Shown piece by piece: positions 17,342-25,945 of a stretch of 64,000 nt of DNA (within the stretch, counting starts at the first letter, position 1; each line of letters opens with the position of its first letter). Source of the stretch: Candidatus Avelusimicrobium intestinale (GTDB lineage Bacteria; Elusimicrobiota; Elusimicrobia; Elusimicrobiales; Elusimicrobiaceae); assembly GCA_902765225.1 (NCBI GenBank), contig CACWYV010000002.1, forward strand, positions 128,697 to 192,696. The letters run 5' to 3'. The notes beneath the pieces were generated by a model. The model searched no databases. It was not told the origin of the DNA and worked only from the letters and a program-made list of their open reading frames with translations. A program made the position numbers and the translations under genes.

Positions 17342-18118
17342 TCAAATCCCGAACGCCGTCAAAATAGCGGTTAAGAAATAATCCAACACCAAAATAAGAA
17401 CAATCGTGGTGACCACTGCTCCTGTGGTGGATTTACCTACTCCTTCGGCCCCACCGCGCGTGCTGATGCCCTTGTAACAACACACCGTGGCAATCATGAA
17501 AGCAAAAATGAACGATTTAATAAATCCGTGCATAAAATCGCTCACACCCATAAAAGTAGTAATATCGGTAAAATATACTTCTCCGGGTACACCCAGCGCG
17601 TACACCGCTACCAAATAGCCGCCCAACACACCGAACACATTGGAAAATAACGTTAAAATAGGCATGGTGAGAATAAACCCAAACATCCGCGGAATCACCA
17701 AATAACGGATGGGGTTTGTTCCCAGGGTATATAAAGCATCAATTTGTTCAGTTACCGCCATCGTACCGATTTGCGCCGTTACCGCCGCCCCGGCCCGACC
17801 GGAAATTACCACCCCGGTTAACACAGGGCCTAGCTCGCGAATGAGCGAAAAAGCCACAATCGTTCCCACAAAAATAGGATCTCCAAAGATATTGCCAATG
17901 GTATTACCGGCTTGCAGGGCCAGTACCATCCCGGTAAACAAACTGGTCAGTGCCGTAACACCGAACGATTCCACTCCAATCGTTACGCTCTGTGCTACCG
18001 CTTGGCGGGTTTCAAACCGGGCATGTAACGTCCAAAATACGGCCGAACTCACCATCCGGGTGGCTCCGCCGACCTGGCTAAACAAATTAAACATATACTT
18101 CCCGATTGCCGTAAACAT
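17342..18118 (-). CDS. mlaE: Phospholipid ABC transporter permease MlaE
   Basis: 258-residue inner-membrane permease of the MlaE family with about five membrane helices. Family landmarks are TSLFTGMVLALQAG, LGPVLTGVVISGRAGAAVTAQIGTM (the EQ-loop-like coupling region), EQIDALYTLGTNPIRYLVIPR and the C-terminal YKGISTRGGAEGVGKSTTGAVV. The start codon overlaps the stop codon of alr by one base, so translation is coupled. Confidence 0.95.
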   Translation of the reverse strand: MFTAIGKYMFNLFSQVGGATRMVSSAVFWTLHARFETRQAVAQSVTIGVESFGVTALTSLFTGMVLALQAGNTIGNIFGDPIFVGTIVAFSLIRELGPVLTGVVISGRAGAAVTAQIGTMAVTEQIDALYTLGTNPIRYLVIPRMFGFILTMPILTLFSNVFGVLGGYLVAVYALGVPGEVYFTDITTFMGVSDFMHGFIKSFIFAFMIATVCCYKGISTRGGAEGVGKSTTGAVVTTIVLILVLDYFLTAILTAFGI

Positions 18119-19224
18119 TATTTCTTATATATCCTCGGCACACGCGCCGTAATCAACGTACATAATTCGTAATCAATCGTACCGGCTAAATTAGCCAGTT
18201 CTTTGAGCGTAATTTCTTCCAATCCTTGCCGCCCGACAACGACTACTTCTTCCCCCACTTGCACCGGAGAAACGTGCGTAATATCTACCATCATCATGTC
18301 CATGGTAATATTCCCCAGGACCCGGCAGCGTTTACCTTTGATCAGCACTTCGGCCTTATTAGAAAGAGCCCGCAAATAGCCGTCCCCATATCCTATCGGT
18401 AGGGTAGCCACTTTCATAGGTTTTTCTGCCCGGAAACTACGCCCGTAACTAATACTCCCCCCTGTGGAAACATCCTTGACATATACAACACGTGTTTTTA
18501 AAGATAACACCGGCTGGTATCCCGGCTCTAAGCCGTACACACTGTGGCCGGGACGAACCATATCGTAATGAATATCGGAACGGGCATCAATCGCCGCCGA
18601 AGCTGCCAAGTGCCGGTAATGAACCGTCATACCCCGCAATTGCATATTGGTTAACGTATCACGGTAATACCCAATTTGTTCCTCCGTAAAAGCCGGGTCC
18701 GTCTCCACGCTGGATAAATGAGAAAAAAATCCTTCCAACACAATGTGCGGTTTATTATGCAATCTCTCCAACACATCCATCACCTTACCGCGGCGCGTAC
18801 CGATACGCCCCATGCCCGTATCTTGTTTGACGTGGCAATGGGCGGTTTTTCCCAATTTTTCCGCAATACGGCAAACCGCGTTTGCTGCTTCCAAACTGGC
18901 AATCGTAACAGATAAGCGGTGTGTAATGGCCTGTTCAAATGCTTCAAACGGATATAGACTGCCCAATACGAGTATCGGCAATGTGATGCCGGCTTCGCGC
19001 AGTTCTATTCCCTCTTCTACCGATGCCACCCCCAAAAAGTCACCTAACTTTTCTTCTTGCACAAAACGGCTGACAGCCACGGCCCCATGTCCGTACGCAT
19101 TGGCCTTCACCAGCACCAACAACTTGACCTGCGGTCCTACCGTATGGCGTATCCGGGCCAAATTGGCCAACAAACGGGTAAGGTCAACCTCGGCAAATGT
19201 GGGACGCAAAAGCGGTAAAGTCAT
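18118..19224 (-). CDS. alr: Alanine racemase
   Basis: 368-residue PLP-dependent enzyme making D-alanine for peptidoglycan. The PLP lysine is K40 in LVKANAYGHGA. HYDMVRPGHSVYGL and the GYGDGYLRAL segment with the neighbouring catalytic Tyr region are present, and the C-terminal domain has GNITMDMMMVDIT. Length matches the family. It follows dnaB by 14 bp and overlaps mlaE by one base, placing wall precursor synthesis in the same unit as replication and lipid transport genes. Confidence 0.96.
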   Translation of the reverse strand: MTLPLLRPTFAEVDLTRLLANLARIRHTVGPQVKLLVLVKANAYGHGAVAVSRFVQEEKLGDFLGVASVEEGIELREAGITLPILVLGSLYPFEAFEQAITHRLSVTIASLEAANAVCRIAEKLGKTAHCHVKQDTGMGRIGTRRGKVMDVLERLHNKPHIVLEGFFSHLSSVETDPAFTEEQIGYYRDTLTNMQLRGMTVHYRHLAASAAIDARSDIHYDMVRPGHSVYGLEPGYQPVLSLKTRVVYVKDVSTGGSISYGRSFRAEKPMKVATLPIGYGDGYLRALSNKAEVLIKGKRCRVLGNITMDMMMVDITHVSPVQVGEEVVVVGRQGLEEITLKELANLAGTIDYELCTLITARVPRIYKK

Positions 19225-19238
19225 CCGTGACTCCTGTA

Positions 19239-20657
19239 TTATTCCGGCAAATCAAGCACTGTACTTCCGCCGGCATCCTGGGCGGTTTCCATGTGTTCGG
19301 GTGCGGGATTGGTAAATAAGGCATATTCACCAAAAAATGCCAAATCAATATCTCCCACCGGGCCATTGCGCTGTTTGGCAATAATCAGCGTGGCCTTATT
19401 TTTCAGCGATTCATCATCGCGTTTATAATACCAATCGCGGTGAATCAGGGCTACTACATCGGCATCCTGTTCAATAGAACCCGATTCACGCAAATCCGAC
19501 AGCAACGGCCGGTTATCGGTACGGGCTTTATCTTCGTTTTTACGACTCAACTGAGATAAGGCCATCACCGGTACATTGAGCGTACGTGCCAAATCTTTGA
19601 GCATACGGGAAATTTCCGACACTTCCTGCTGGCGGCTTTCTATACGCCGTTCTCCGCCGCGAATTAACTGCAGGTAGTCAATCACAATAAGCCCCAGTTC
19701 CTTGCCCTGTTTTTTCAGTTCGCTGGCCAACCGCCGCGAACGCATACGTAGTTCGGTAATGGAAATACCGGAAGTATCATCAATGTAAAACGGAGCGGCA
19801 GATAAACGGCCCAACTCGCGCGTCAAATCCGACCACTTGTTCCTGTCAAACCAACCCGTACGCAATTTATGGATTTCCACCATAGCAGCAGCCCCGAGCA
19901 TCCGCTCAAAAATGCTGTTACGCCCCATCTCTAGCGAGAAAAACGCCACCGGAATGCCGCATTCTACGCACGCATGGTGAGCAATATTTAACGCCAGTGC
20001 CGTCTTACCTTGGCTCGGGCGCGCGCCCAAAATAATTAAATCTGATTTACGTAGCCCCCCCGTTCGGTGGTCAAAATCATCCAGCCCCGTAGGAACCCCT
20101 TGGATGGCGTTTTTATTCTGGAAAGATCTTTCCAACTCCGTCATGACCTGCGGGGCCAAATCTTTGGCCGAAATAAAGCCGGACAATTTCTGTTTTTGAC
20201 TGAGTTTATAAATCTCATCCGCGGCGCTATCAATTAAAATTTGCGGGTCATCGTCTTCTTCTTTATAACAACGTTGCACCAGCGCGGTAGAAGTGCGGAT
20301 TAAATCCCGCACGACATATTTTTTATAAACAATTTCCGCATAGTGTTTCACGTGAGCCGCCGTGGCCACCTTATCTACTAACTGCGTCAAGTACACCTCG
20401 CCGCCTAACTGGGCCAGCAGGTTACGCTTTTTTAATTCTTCACTTAACGTAACAATATCCACCGCCTGGTTGCGCTCTACGAGCGACTGCATAGCGGCAA
20501 AAATCTTCTGGTGGGCCTCTTTATAAAAATGTTCCGGCCTCAAAATTTCCAAAGCGTCTTCCACGGCTTCGCTGTCCAGCAGCATCGCCCCCAACACGGC
20601 CATTTCCGCATCTAAGGCCTGCGGCGGAATTTTCTCTTCCAGCAAATTACGGCTCAT
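19239..20657 (-). CDS. dnaB: Replicative DNA helicase DnaB
   Basis: 472-residue hexameric helicase of the replication fork. It has the N-terminal primase-binding domain (PPQALDAEMAVLGAMLLD), the RecA-like C-terminal domain with Walker A GARPSQGKTAL, Walker B LIVIDYLQLI, and the LSQLSRKNE and RPLLSDLRESGSIEQDADVV motifs. No intein is visible. It is the first gene of the minus-strand operon running to radA; its probable promoter lies at 20713-20721. Confidence 0.97.
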   Translation of the reverse strand: MSRNLLEEKIPPQALDAEMAVLGAMLLDSEAVEDALEILRPEHFYKEAHQKIFAAMQSLVERNQAVDIVTLSEELKKRNLLAQLGGEVYLTQLVDKVATAAHVKHYAEIVYKKYVVRDLIRTSTALVQRCYKEEDDDPQILIDSAADEIYKLSQKQKLSGFISAKDLAPQVMTELERSFQNKNAIQGVPTGLDDFDHRTGGLRKSDLIILGARPSQGKTALALNIAHHACVECGIPVAFFSLEMGRNSIFERMLGAAAMVEIHKLRTGWFDRNKWSDLTRELGRLSAAPFYIDDTSGISITELRMRSRRLASELKKQGKELGLIVIDYLQLIRGGERRIESRQQEVSEISRMLKDLARTLNVPVMALSQLSRKNEDKARTDNRPLLSDLRESGSIEQDADVVALIHRDWYYKRDDESLKNKATLIIAKQRNGPVGDIDLAFFGEYALFTNPAPEHMETAQDAGGSTVLDLPE

Positions 20658-20712
20658 AACTACCTCATCCGATTACAAATCTGCCCTTTTCAGACAACAA
20701 GGGATTATAGGT

Positions 20713-20721
20713 ATTGTAGCA
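20713..20721 (-). promoter_or_regulatory. Extended -10 promoter of the dnaB operon
   Basis: Reads TGC then TACAAT on the minus strand, 55 bp before the dnaB ATG. A further TATAAT lies just downstream at 20704-20709. No clear -35 is seen. Confidence 0.5.
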
Positions 20722-20765
20722 ATTTAACAGCCGTTAGGGAACGGAAAAATAGAATAGAGACCCAC

Positions 20766-20794
20766 TAAAAACCCCTACCGTACAGGCAGGGGCT
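20766..20794 (-). terminator. Terminator of the marC-to-glycosyltransferase operon
   Basis: 8-bp stem CCCCTGCC/GGTAGGGG (minus strand, one G-T pair) with a 5-nt loop, followed by a T run at 20771-20766. It lies about 70 bp past the end of the glycosyltransferase gene at 20861. Confidence 0.75.
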
Positions 20795-20860
20795 TTTCTT
20801 ATTCCAAAACTAACGTCAGAAATTGGACCAAACGGCTTACGGAAAAATGTCGCAAGAAAG

Positions 20861-21805
20861 TTATTTATCAAAATTAATCCGTTCTTTCTCTATCACGAGC
20901 GGACGTTTCAAAACTTGGGTCAACACAGCCCCCACATATTCCCCCAACACTCCCAAAAACACCAACTGCACGGAAGCAAAGAACAACACCGCCAGCAAAA
21001 TAGGGGCTGTTCCCATAGGGAATTTCTCCCAAAAGCACAGTTTTAACGCCAAATAGATACACGCCAACAAAAAACTAACGGCCCCCAACACAAACCCGCC
21101 CAAGGCAGCCAAACGAAGCGGAACTTTGGAGTGGTTGGTAAAACCGATCATGGCGTTATCGTATAGGGTATAAAAATTATTCTTGGTAATCCCCCGTTTG
21201 CGAGCCGGTTGCACAAACGGAATGAGCGTTTTGGGGTATCCCAACTCACACACCAAGCCGCGCAAGTACGGATACGGGTCACTGAGCCGGCGTAATTCAT
21301 CCACCACTTGCTTATCGTACAAACCAAAGCCCGTACAGTTGGGCACCAGTTCGGCCCCGGAATCATTGACCCGATTGAGAAGCCAATAATAAAATTTACG
21401 CACGGCAAAAAACAGGCTGCTTTCCATACTTTGCTGTTTCTGCCCCAATACCACCAGGGCGCCTTTTTCCCACGCCTCCAAAAAGGAAGAAATCAACTCC
21501 GGCGGATCTTGCAAATCCGACGCCAAATAAATAACCGCGTCCCCCTGCGCCTGTAAGATGCCGTAATGCGGACTGCGGATGTGACCAAAGTTACGCATAT
21601 TGGCAATTACTTTGATGTGCTTATCCTTGGCGGCTATGGTGCGAAGTACGGCCAACGTATTATCCGTAGAGCAATTATCCAATATAATATGCTCATACGT
21701 GTATTTATCCGCCCACTTGGCCATTTCGGCCTTGACGGCCTCGTACAGAAGCGGAATATTTTCCTGTTCGTTATACGCACTGGAAACGAGAGAAATTTTT
21801 TTCAT
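20861..21805 (-). CDS. Family 2 glycosyltransferase, polyprenyl-phosphate type
   Basis: 314-residue GT-A enzyme with two C-terminal membrane helices, the architecture of GtrB/ArnC/DPM1-like enzymes that load a sugar onto undecaprenyl phosphate. Visible are LVSSAYNEQENIPLL, DNCSTDNT, the DXD-like ASDLQDPPEL, and the TKNNFYTLYDNAMIGFTNHSKVPLRL linker before the helices (about 232-256 and 266-290). Two bp upstream is a GT-C type gene that could use the lipid-linked sugar as donor. The sugar is unknown. It is the last gene before the terminator at 20766. Confidence 0.9.
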   Translation of the reverse strand: MKKISLVSSAYNEQENIPLLYEAVKAEMAKWADKYTYEHIILDNCSTDNTLAVLRTIAAKDKHIKVIANMRNFGHIRSPHYGILQAQGDAVIYLASDLQDPPELISSFLEAWEKGALVVLGQKQQSMESSLFFAVRKFYYWLLNRVNDSGAELVPNCTGFGLYDKQVVDELRRLSDPYPYLRGLVCELGYPKTLIPFVQPARKRGITKNNFYTLYDNAMIGFTNHSKVPLRLAALGGFVLGAVSFLLACIYLALKLCFWEKFPMGTAPILLAVLFFASVQLVFLGVLGEYVGAVLTQVLKRPLVIEKERINFDK

Positions 21806-21807
21806 AA

Positions 21808-23436
21808 TTAAAATCCGTGTCCGGACTTAACGGGCTCCGGTATTTCCCAATTCACGGATATATTGCCCGGCATATCGGAAGCTTCACTGGGATCTAGCTC
21901 TAATACTTTTTGTAAAGGCATGGGGCCTTTACCCTCCTTAAAGGCAACGGCTCGCCCCTTATAGGTGCACGTGGTGCTAAAAACGATGGGGATACCGTCT
22001 TCCTCCACGCCAGTTACCAACGAAGTGTAAACCAGATGCGTAGTCCCGCACACTGGCATCACAATATAGGGTCGCGGTTCCGTAAGCGCGTGTTCGGCCG
22101 TTTCCAAGGAAAGCGGCACCATTTTTAAGTCGTATCCCTTAGGTACATACATCGCAAACATATGCGGAATAGCGGCCTCCGGATAACCCATGTTAGAAGG
22201 ATCTATCATAATTTCATGTACCCGGTATTTGTTCGTCAACAAATTAAAAGTGCTGCGCATACCGGTATATTCTTTGGCGTGCAAATAGTCAAAGGTAAAG
22301 AAAAACAGAAACCACGAATAAAGCAATATCGGCCAAAGCGCCAAAAACGGCCAATGACGCGGCCGCGTGGCCAAGTGAAAAATACACGCAGTAATTAACA
22401 GATACAACGCCGGCATCAAAACCAAGAAATAGCGGTCCATCCAAAAATTATACCAACGCGAGATGACCAACACCACCGCAGCCAACAGAACAATTTGCAT
22501 GAACGGCAGCACCAACTCGGCCTGTTTGAAAATATCTTTTTTGTAATGGCTCACCAATGACACACCCGCTAAAATAAACACGATACCCAAAAAATATTGC
22601 ATCGGCAGAGAACCTACCAAGAACAGCATCATGTCCCACGTAGATTTCATCAGGGGCGTACTATACCACCAAGAACTGCCATGTTGCAACAGCAACACAT
22701 GCCACGTCCACGGCAGCCAAGCAAAAAATACGACTGCCGTACCGAAAAAAACCCACGCGCGGGCTATTTTGTAATACAAGGAGTAGAAAAACAGTCCCAA
22801 CGCCGTAATAAAAAATACGCCCGCACTAAAAAAATGGGTATAAGAAGCGGCTAATCCAACGATAAAAAATACAAGCCATTTCCACCCGGCAGGCGACCGG
22901 CCTTCTTCCATTTCATTCACAAACCGCAGTGCCATCAACGTAAACACCGTAGTTAATAATACAAACAAAGAATAAGCACGAATAATGGAACCGTATGCCA
23001 CCAAAATAAACGAACTGCACATCAGCGTTGTAAAGATACACCGTTTAAGCCACGGCCATTTTTTAGGAGCCAACCCCCACGCAGCCACCACTGCGCCAAC
23101 CCCCAAAAGGGCACTAAATAAATGCATGCTGAAAAAAGTGTATGGGAAAATCCGGTTCCAACCCCACAATAAAACGTTAAACAACGGTAAGTTGACATCT
23201 TTGAAGAGCATTTCCCGAAGGACATACGATAAGGAAAAAAGCGGGGAAGCCGTCACGGCTGAATACAGTTCATCGTACTGCAAATCGTTGTGCAAAAACG
23301 AAAAACGTTGCACCAACATATATAGTGCCACCAACACCGAAACCGCCACACACGCAGAGGTTAAAATGGCCGCTATCCGCCGCACCCGCCGACTGGGAGA
23401 AGATTGACCGGGCAAAACATCCATATTATTTTCCAT
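21808..23436 (-). CDS. GT-C type (family 39-like) membrane glycosyltransferase
   Basis: 542-residue protein with about ten or more membrane helices. The first external loop carries the acidic YDELYSAV motif (the D-E expected of PMT/ArnT-like GT-C enzymes), followed by a FKDVNLPLFNVLL segment like the HPPLY/F region of the family. A soluble C-terminal domain of about 150 residues follows the last helix. The ATG at 23436 has an AGAGGA site; a longer upstream frame has none. The preceding pseudopilin gene and the following lipid-linked-sugar synthase gene suggest it glycosylates an exported protein or glycolipid. That link is inference. Confidence 0.78.
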   Translation of the reverse strand: MENNMDVLPGQSSPSRRVRRIAAILTSACVAVSVLVALYMLVQRFSFLHNDLQYDELYSAVTASPLFSLSYVLREMLFKDVNLPLFNVLLWGWNRIFPYTFFSMHLFSALLGVGAVVAAWGLAPKKWPWLKRCIFTTLMCSSFILVAYGSIIRAYSLFVLLTTVFTLMALRFVNEMEEGRSPAGWKWLVFFIVGLAASYTHFFSAGVFFITALGLFFYSLYYKIARAWVFFGTAVVFFAWLPWTWHVLLLQHGSSWWYSTPLMKSTWDMMLFLVGSLPMQYFLGIVFILAGVSLVSHYKKDIFKQAELVLPFMQIVLLAAVVLVISRWYNFWMDRYFLVLMPALYLLITACIFHLATRPRHWPFLALWPILLYSWFLFFFTFDYLHAKEYTGMRSTFNLLTNKYRVHEIMIDPSNMGYPEAAIPHMFAMYVPKGYDLKMVPLSLETAEHALTEPRPYIVMPVCGTTHLVYTSLVTGVEEDGIPIVFSTTCTYKGRAVAFKEGKGPMPLQKVLELDPSEASDMPGNISVNWEIPEPVKSGHGF

Positions 23437-23467
23437 GGGATATCCTCTTTCCTTACACCAATTCAAA

Positions 23468-24016
23468 TTACCGCGGATCGGGGAGCAACTGATCTACAGA
23501 CTTAAGGTTCATTGTCTTCAAACAAGCCTTGATATTTTGTTCTTCCTGGTTGTTAGGTGTACAAAAAACTTGCATAGAATCAAACGGCCGCACCAACGTG
23601 TAGTCGTACTTACTACTGCCCACGCGTTCCGCTGTTACGAACCAACGGGTTCCGCGGTTTTCAAAGTAAACACGAAAGCCCGAAACAGGTGTTCCGTCCT
23701 CTCTCTTCCCCTTTGTGTAGAAAACGGTATTGGCTACGCCGTCGGAAAAACGATTATTGTCCGAAGGGTTGCGCATATGCACCGGTGTAGTATCCAATTT
23801 ATCCCACGCTTTGGTATATCCGTTACTACCAAGCCGGCGCCGTTCCTGGGCGGCAATTTCCGTATTCATCAACTTAATCACATCACTGCGGCGAATTTCC
23901 TCCAGTGCCTGTTCCGCGTACGAAAAGGCCTTAAACCCCACCAACACGGCAATAGGAAGAAGTATACACACCTCTAACCGCGTGAGCCCGCGCTTTGCTC
24001 CCTTAATACATCCCAC
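23468..24016 (-). CDS. Divergent type IV pilin-like (pseudopilin) protein
   Basis: 182-residue protein whose N-terminus, KRG then LTRLEVCILLPIAVLVG, follows the type III prepilin signal rule: short basic leader, Gly before the cut, Glu at mature position 5, then a hydrophobic helix. It departs from the usual FTLIE. The C-terminal domain has strands and two Cys (FCTPNN, IKACL) that could make the C-terminal disulfide loop found in pilins. It sits inside an operon with thiol-redox and glycosyltransferase genes, not pilus genes. It may be a minor pilin or a secretion pseudopilin. Confidence is high for the class, low for the role. Confidence 0.72.
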   Translation of the reverse strand: MGCIKGAKRGLTRLEVCILLPIAVLVGFKAFSYAEQALEEIRRSDVIKLMNTEIAAQERRRLGSNGYTKAWDKLDTTPVHMRNPSDNNRFSDGVANTVFYTKGKREDGTPVSGFRVYFENRGTRWFVTAERVGSSKYDYTLVRPFDSMQVFCTPNNQEEQNIKACLKTMNLKSVDQLLPDPR

Positions 24017-24027
24017 TTTGTGACCTC

Positions 24028-25197
24028 CTACATGTTACCCAGTAATAAAATAAACAATCCCAAGAACACCAAACACAAACAAATCTTCGCTATTCCCAAA
24101 TGTTTCTTTAAAAAGTCGTTGAACCCTTTGGATTCATACCCCAACAAAGCCAACACAAACACTGTGACCAGCGGAACAATGAACATCATGTTATACAACA
24201 CCAAATAGAAAATGGCCTGCGTCCGGAATTGCGGGTTTTGCATGATGAGCACGCACGTTGGCACGTATACTTGCCCGGTACATACGGCTTCCACCAACGA
24301 CACGCCAAACCCCACGGCCAACGCCGCCAACGTCAAACGCCAGGCACTTTGATTTTTATCGCGCAGAAAAAAACCGATAATTTTATGGATGCGTGTTTTG
24401 AGGGCCAGCGGTAACTGCAACAGCATACCATCCGTTTTTTTAGTTTTCCGGTACACCCACAAATCGTACAGAGCCAGAAAGAAAAACACCAAACAAAGTC
24501 CCGCCGTCAGGACATAAAACGTTTTTATCACGTATGAAAAGCCGCGCAAAGCATATAAGAACCGGAACACGCCGACCCCCAACAACAAATACGCACAAAA
24601 CACCGCCACACAGTACGAAACCCCCACCAAGATAATTTCCCGCCGTGTGTATTTGTAAACCGTTAAGAAAGAGATAAAAAACACAATCACCGCAAACGCG
24701 CACGGGTTAATCCCGTCCACGAGTCCCGCCCCGACAATCGCCCAAAATGTAATTTGTTCAAATGCTTTCTGGGCTTCCTGATCAGTGACGGCCTCCGTAC
24801 GCAAACGTGTCTTTTCGTGTAAGAGAAGGGCTTTCTCAATGGCGTTCTCGGCGTATGTTCCGATTTCCGTGGGATACCCCACCAAAAAGGAACTTCCCAC
24901 CGCAGCGGCCGGATAACCCAGTTTCTCAACGCCATAAGCTTTGGCTGTTTCCATAAAAATCAGATGATTGCCTTCTTGGGTAATATCATACATCGTAAAA
25001 TGAACGCGGTCTTTATATTTTTGCTGAAGTTTATCCCAATATTCCCGTTTCAATTTGTTGCAATGCACACATGTCGGACTGACAAAAAGAACAAACTCCA
25101 CTTTCTCAGCCGGCACAGCCGGTTGCGCCATAACCGGCGGCAAACTCAGCCACCCCACTAACCCAATACTTGCCAAAACACCTATTATCTTTTTCAT
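24028..25197 (-). CDS. Thioredoxin-fold and CcdA/DsbD-type membrane fusion protein
   Basis: 389-residue protein: signal peptide (1-24), a periplasmic thioredoxin-like domain with C43-VH-C46 in SPTCVHCNKL, then a membrane domain of about six to eight helices. The membrane domain resembles CcdA/DsbD, with NPCAFAV (C166) and EAVCTGQVYVPT (C306) as the likely redox pair inside the membrane. It would pass electrons from cytoplasmic thioredoxin to the periplasmic domain in one polypeptide. DsbD has a different order with an extra N-terminal domain. No Shine-Dalgarno is seen, and the start is 4 bp after marC ends, so translation is probably coupled. It could keep Cys-containing exported proteins in the right redox state. 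Confidence 0.8.
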   Translation of the reverse strand: MKKIIGVLASIGLVGWLSLPPVMAQPAVPAEKVEFVLFVSPTCVHCNKLKREYWDKLQQKYKDRVHFTMYDITQEGNHLIFMETAKAYGVEKLGYPAAAVGSSFLVGYPTEIGTYAENAIEKALLLHEKTRLRTEAVTDQEAQKAFEQITFWAIVGAGLVDGINPCAFAVIVFFISFLTVYKYTRREIILVGVSYCVAVFCAYLLLGVGVFRFLYALRGFSYVIKTFYVLTAGLCLVFFFLALYDLWVYRKTKKTDGMLLQLPLALKTRIHKIIGFFLRDKNQSAWRLTLAALAVGFGVSLVEAVCTGQVYVPTCVLIMQNPQFRTQAIFYLVLYNMMFIVPLVTVFVLALLGYESKGFNDFLKKHLGIAKICLCLVFLGLFILLLGNM

Positions 25198-25201
25198 ACG
25201 T

Positions 25202-25786
25202 TTATAGTTTTGTAAAAGCGGAGATTCCGCTCATCACCATATCTACCGACATAAGAATTAAAATCATCCCGGTCAACCGCTCAATGGCCGCCAACCCGCG
25301 TTTCCCCAACAAACGGCTCAACGGAAAAGAAAGCATTAAAATAACGGAATTGATAACCGAAGCCACAACAACAGCGCCCAAGGTAAGCATCTTCGTTTGT
25401 TGGGCGGCCGAAATCATAACAAGGGATAACGCGGCAGGACCTGCTACCAACGGTATTGCCAACGGCACAATAAACGGCTCATCTTCTTTGGGATCATTCT
25501 TAGGTTCTTCTTCGTTGCTGAAAACGAGTTTAACCGAAATGATGAATAAAATAATGCCTCCGGCAATACTCAGCGAATATTCATGGATGCCAAAAGCCTG
25601 CAAAAACCACTTACCCAAGAACAAAAAACCTACCATGATCAGTAGCGCAATCACTAACTCCCGGATGAGCACGATTTTACGACGTTCCGGCGCCACTTTT
25701 TTAAGTGCCGCAATAAACAAGGGGATATTACCAAAACCATCCATGACCAGGGCAATGGTAACAACCGTGGAAATAAATGAATTCAT
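25202..25786 (-). CDS. MarC-family integral membrane protein
   Basis: 194-residue protein with about six membrane helices. Family segments include MDGFGNIPLFI near the N-terminus, the AGGIILFIISVKLVF helix, and PLAIPLVAGPAAL followed by a MLSFPLSRLLGKRG-type region. The function of MarC proteins is not established; an early link to multiple antibiotic resistance was withdrawn. It is the first gene of a minus-strand operon, with a GAGAGG site and an extended -10 promoter at 25841. Confidence 0.9.
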   Translation of the reverse strand: MNSFISTVVTIALVMDGFGNIPLFIAALKKVAPERRKIVLIRELVIALLIMVGFLFLGKWFLQAFGIHEYSLSIAGGIILFIISVKLVFSNEEEPKNDPKEDEPFIVPLAIPLVAGPAALSLVMISAAQQTKMLTLGAVVVASVINSVILMLSFPLSRLLGKRGLAAIERLTGMILILMSVDMVMSGISAFTKL

Positions 25787-25840
25787 AGACCTCTCATTTT
25801 ACCGGTCCGTTAAACACCCACCGGCAATTCTCTTTAATAT

Positions 25841-25849
25841 AGTATAGCA
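25841..25849 (-). promoter_or_regulatory. Extended -10 promoter of the marC operon
   Basis: TGC then TATACT on the minus strand, about 55 bp before the marC ATG. The surrounding TTGCTATACT string also occurs before the genes at 37992 and 48200. Confidence 0.6.
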
Positions 25850-25927
25850 AAAAAATTGCCTACCCCGCTTGCACCGGCCTTCTAATCCTTTTTAAGGCCC
25901 CGCCGAGCCCACATCGCCATTATTTTT

Positions 25928-25936
25928 TGGTAAGAT
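25928..25936 (+). promoter_or_regulatory. Extended -10 promoter of the ClC gene, possible leaderless start
   Basis: TGG then TAAGAT (25931-25936). The ATG at 25946 is 9 bp further on, with no Shine-Dalgarno between them. Confidence 0.5.
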
Positions 25937-25945
25937 ATTTCTAGT

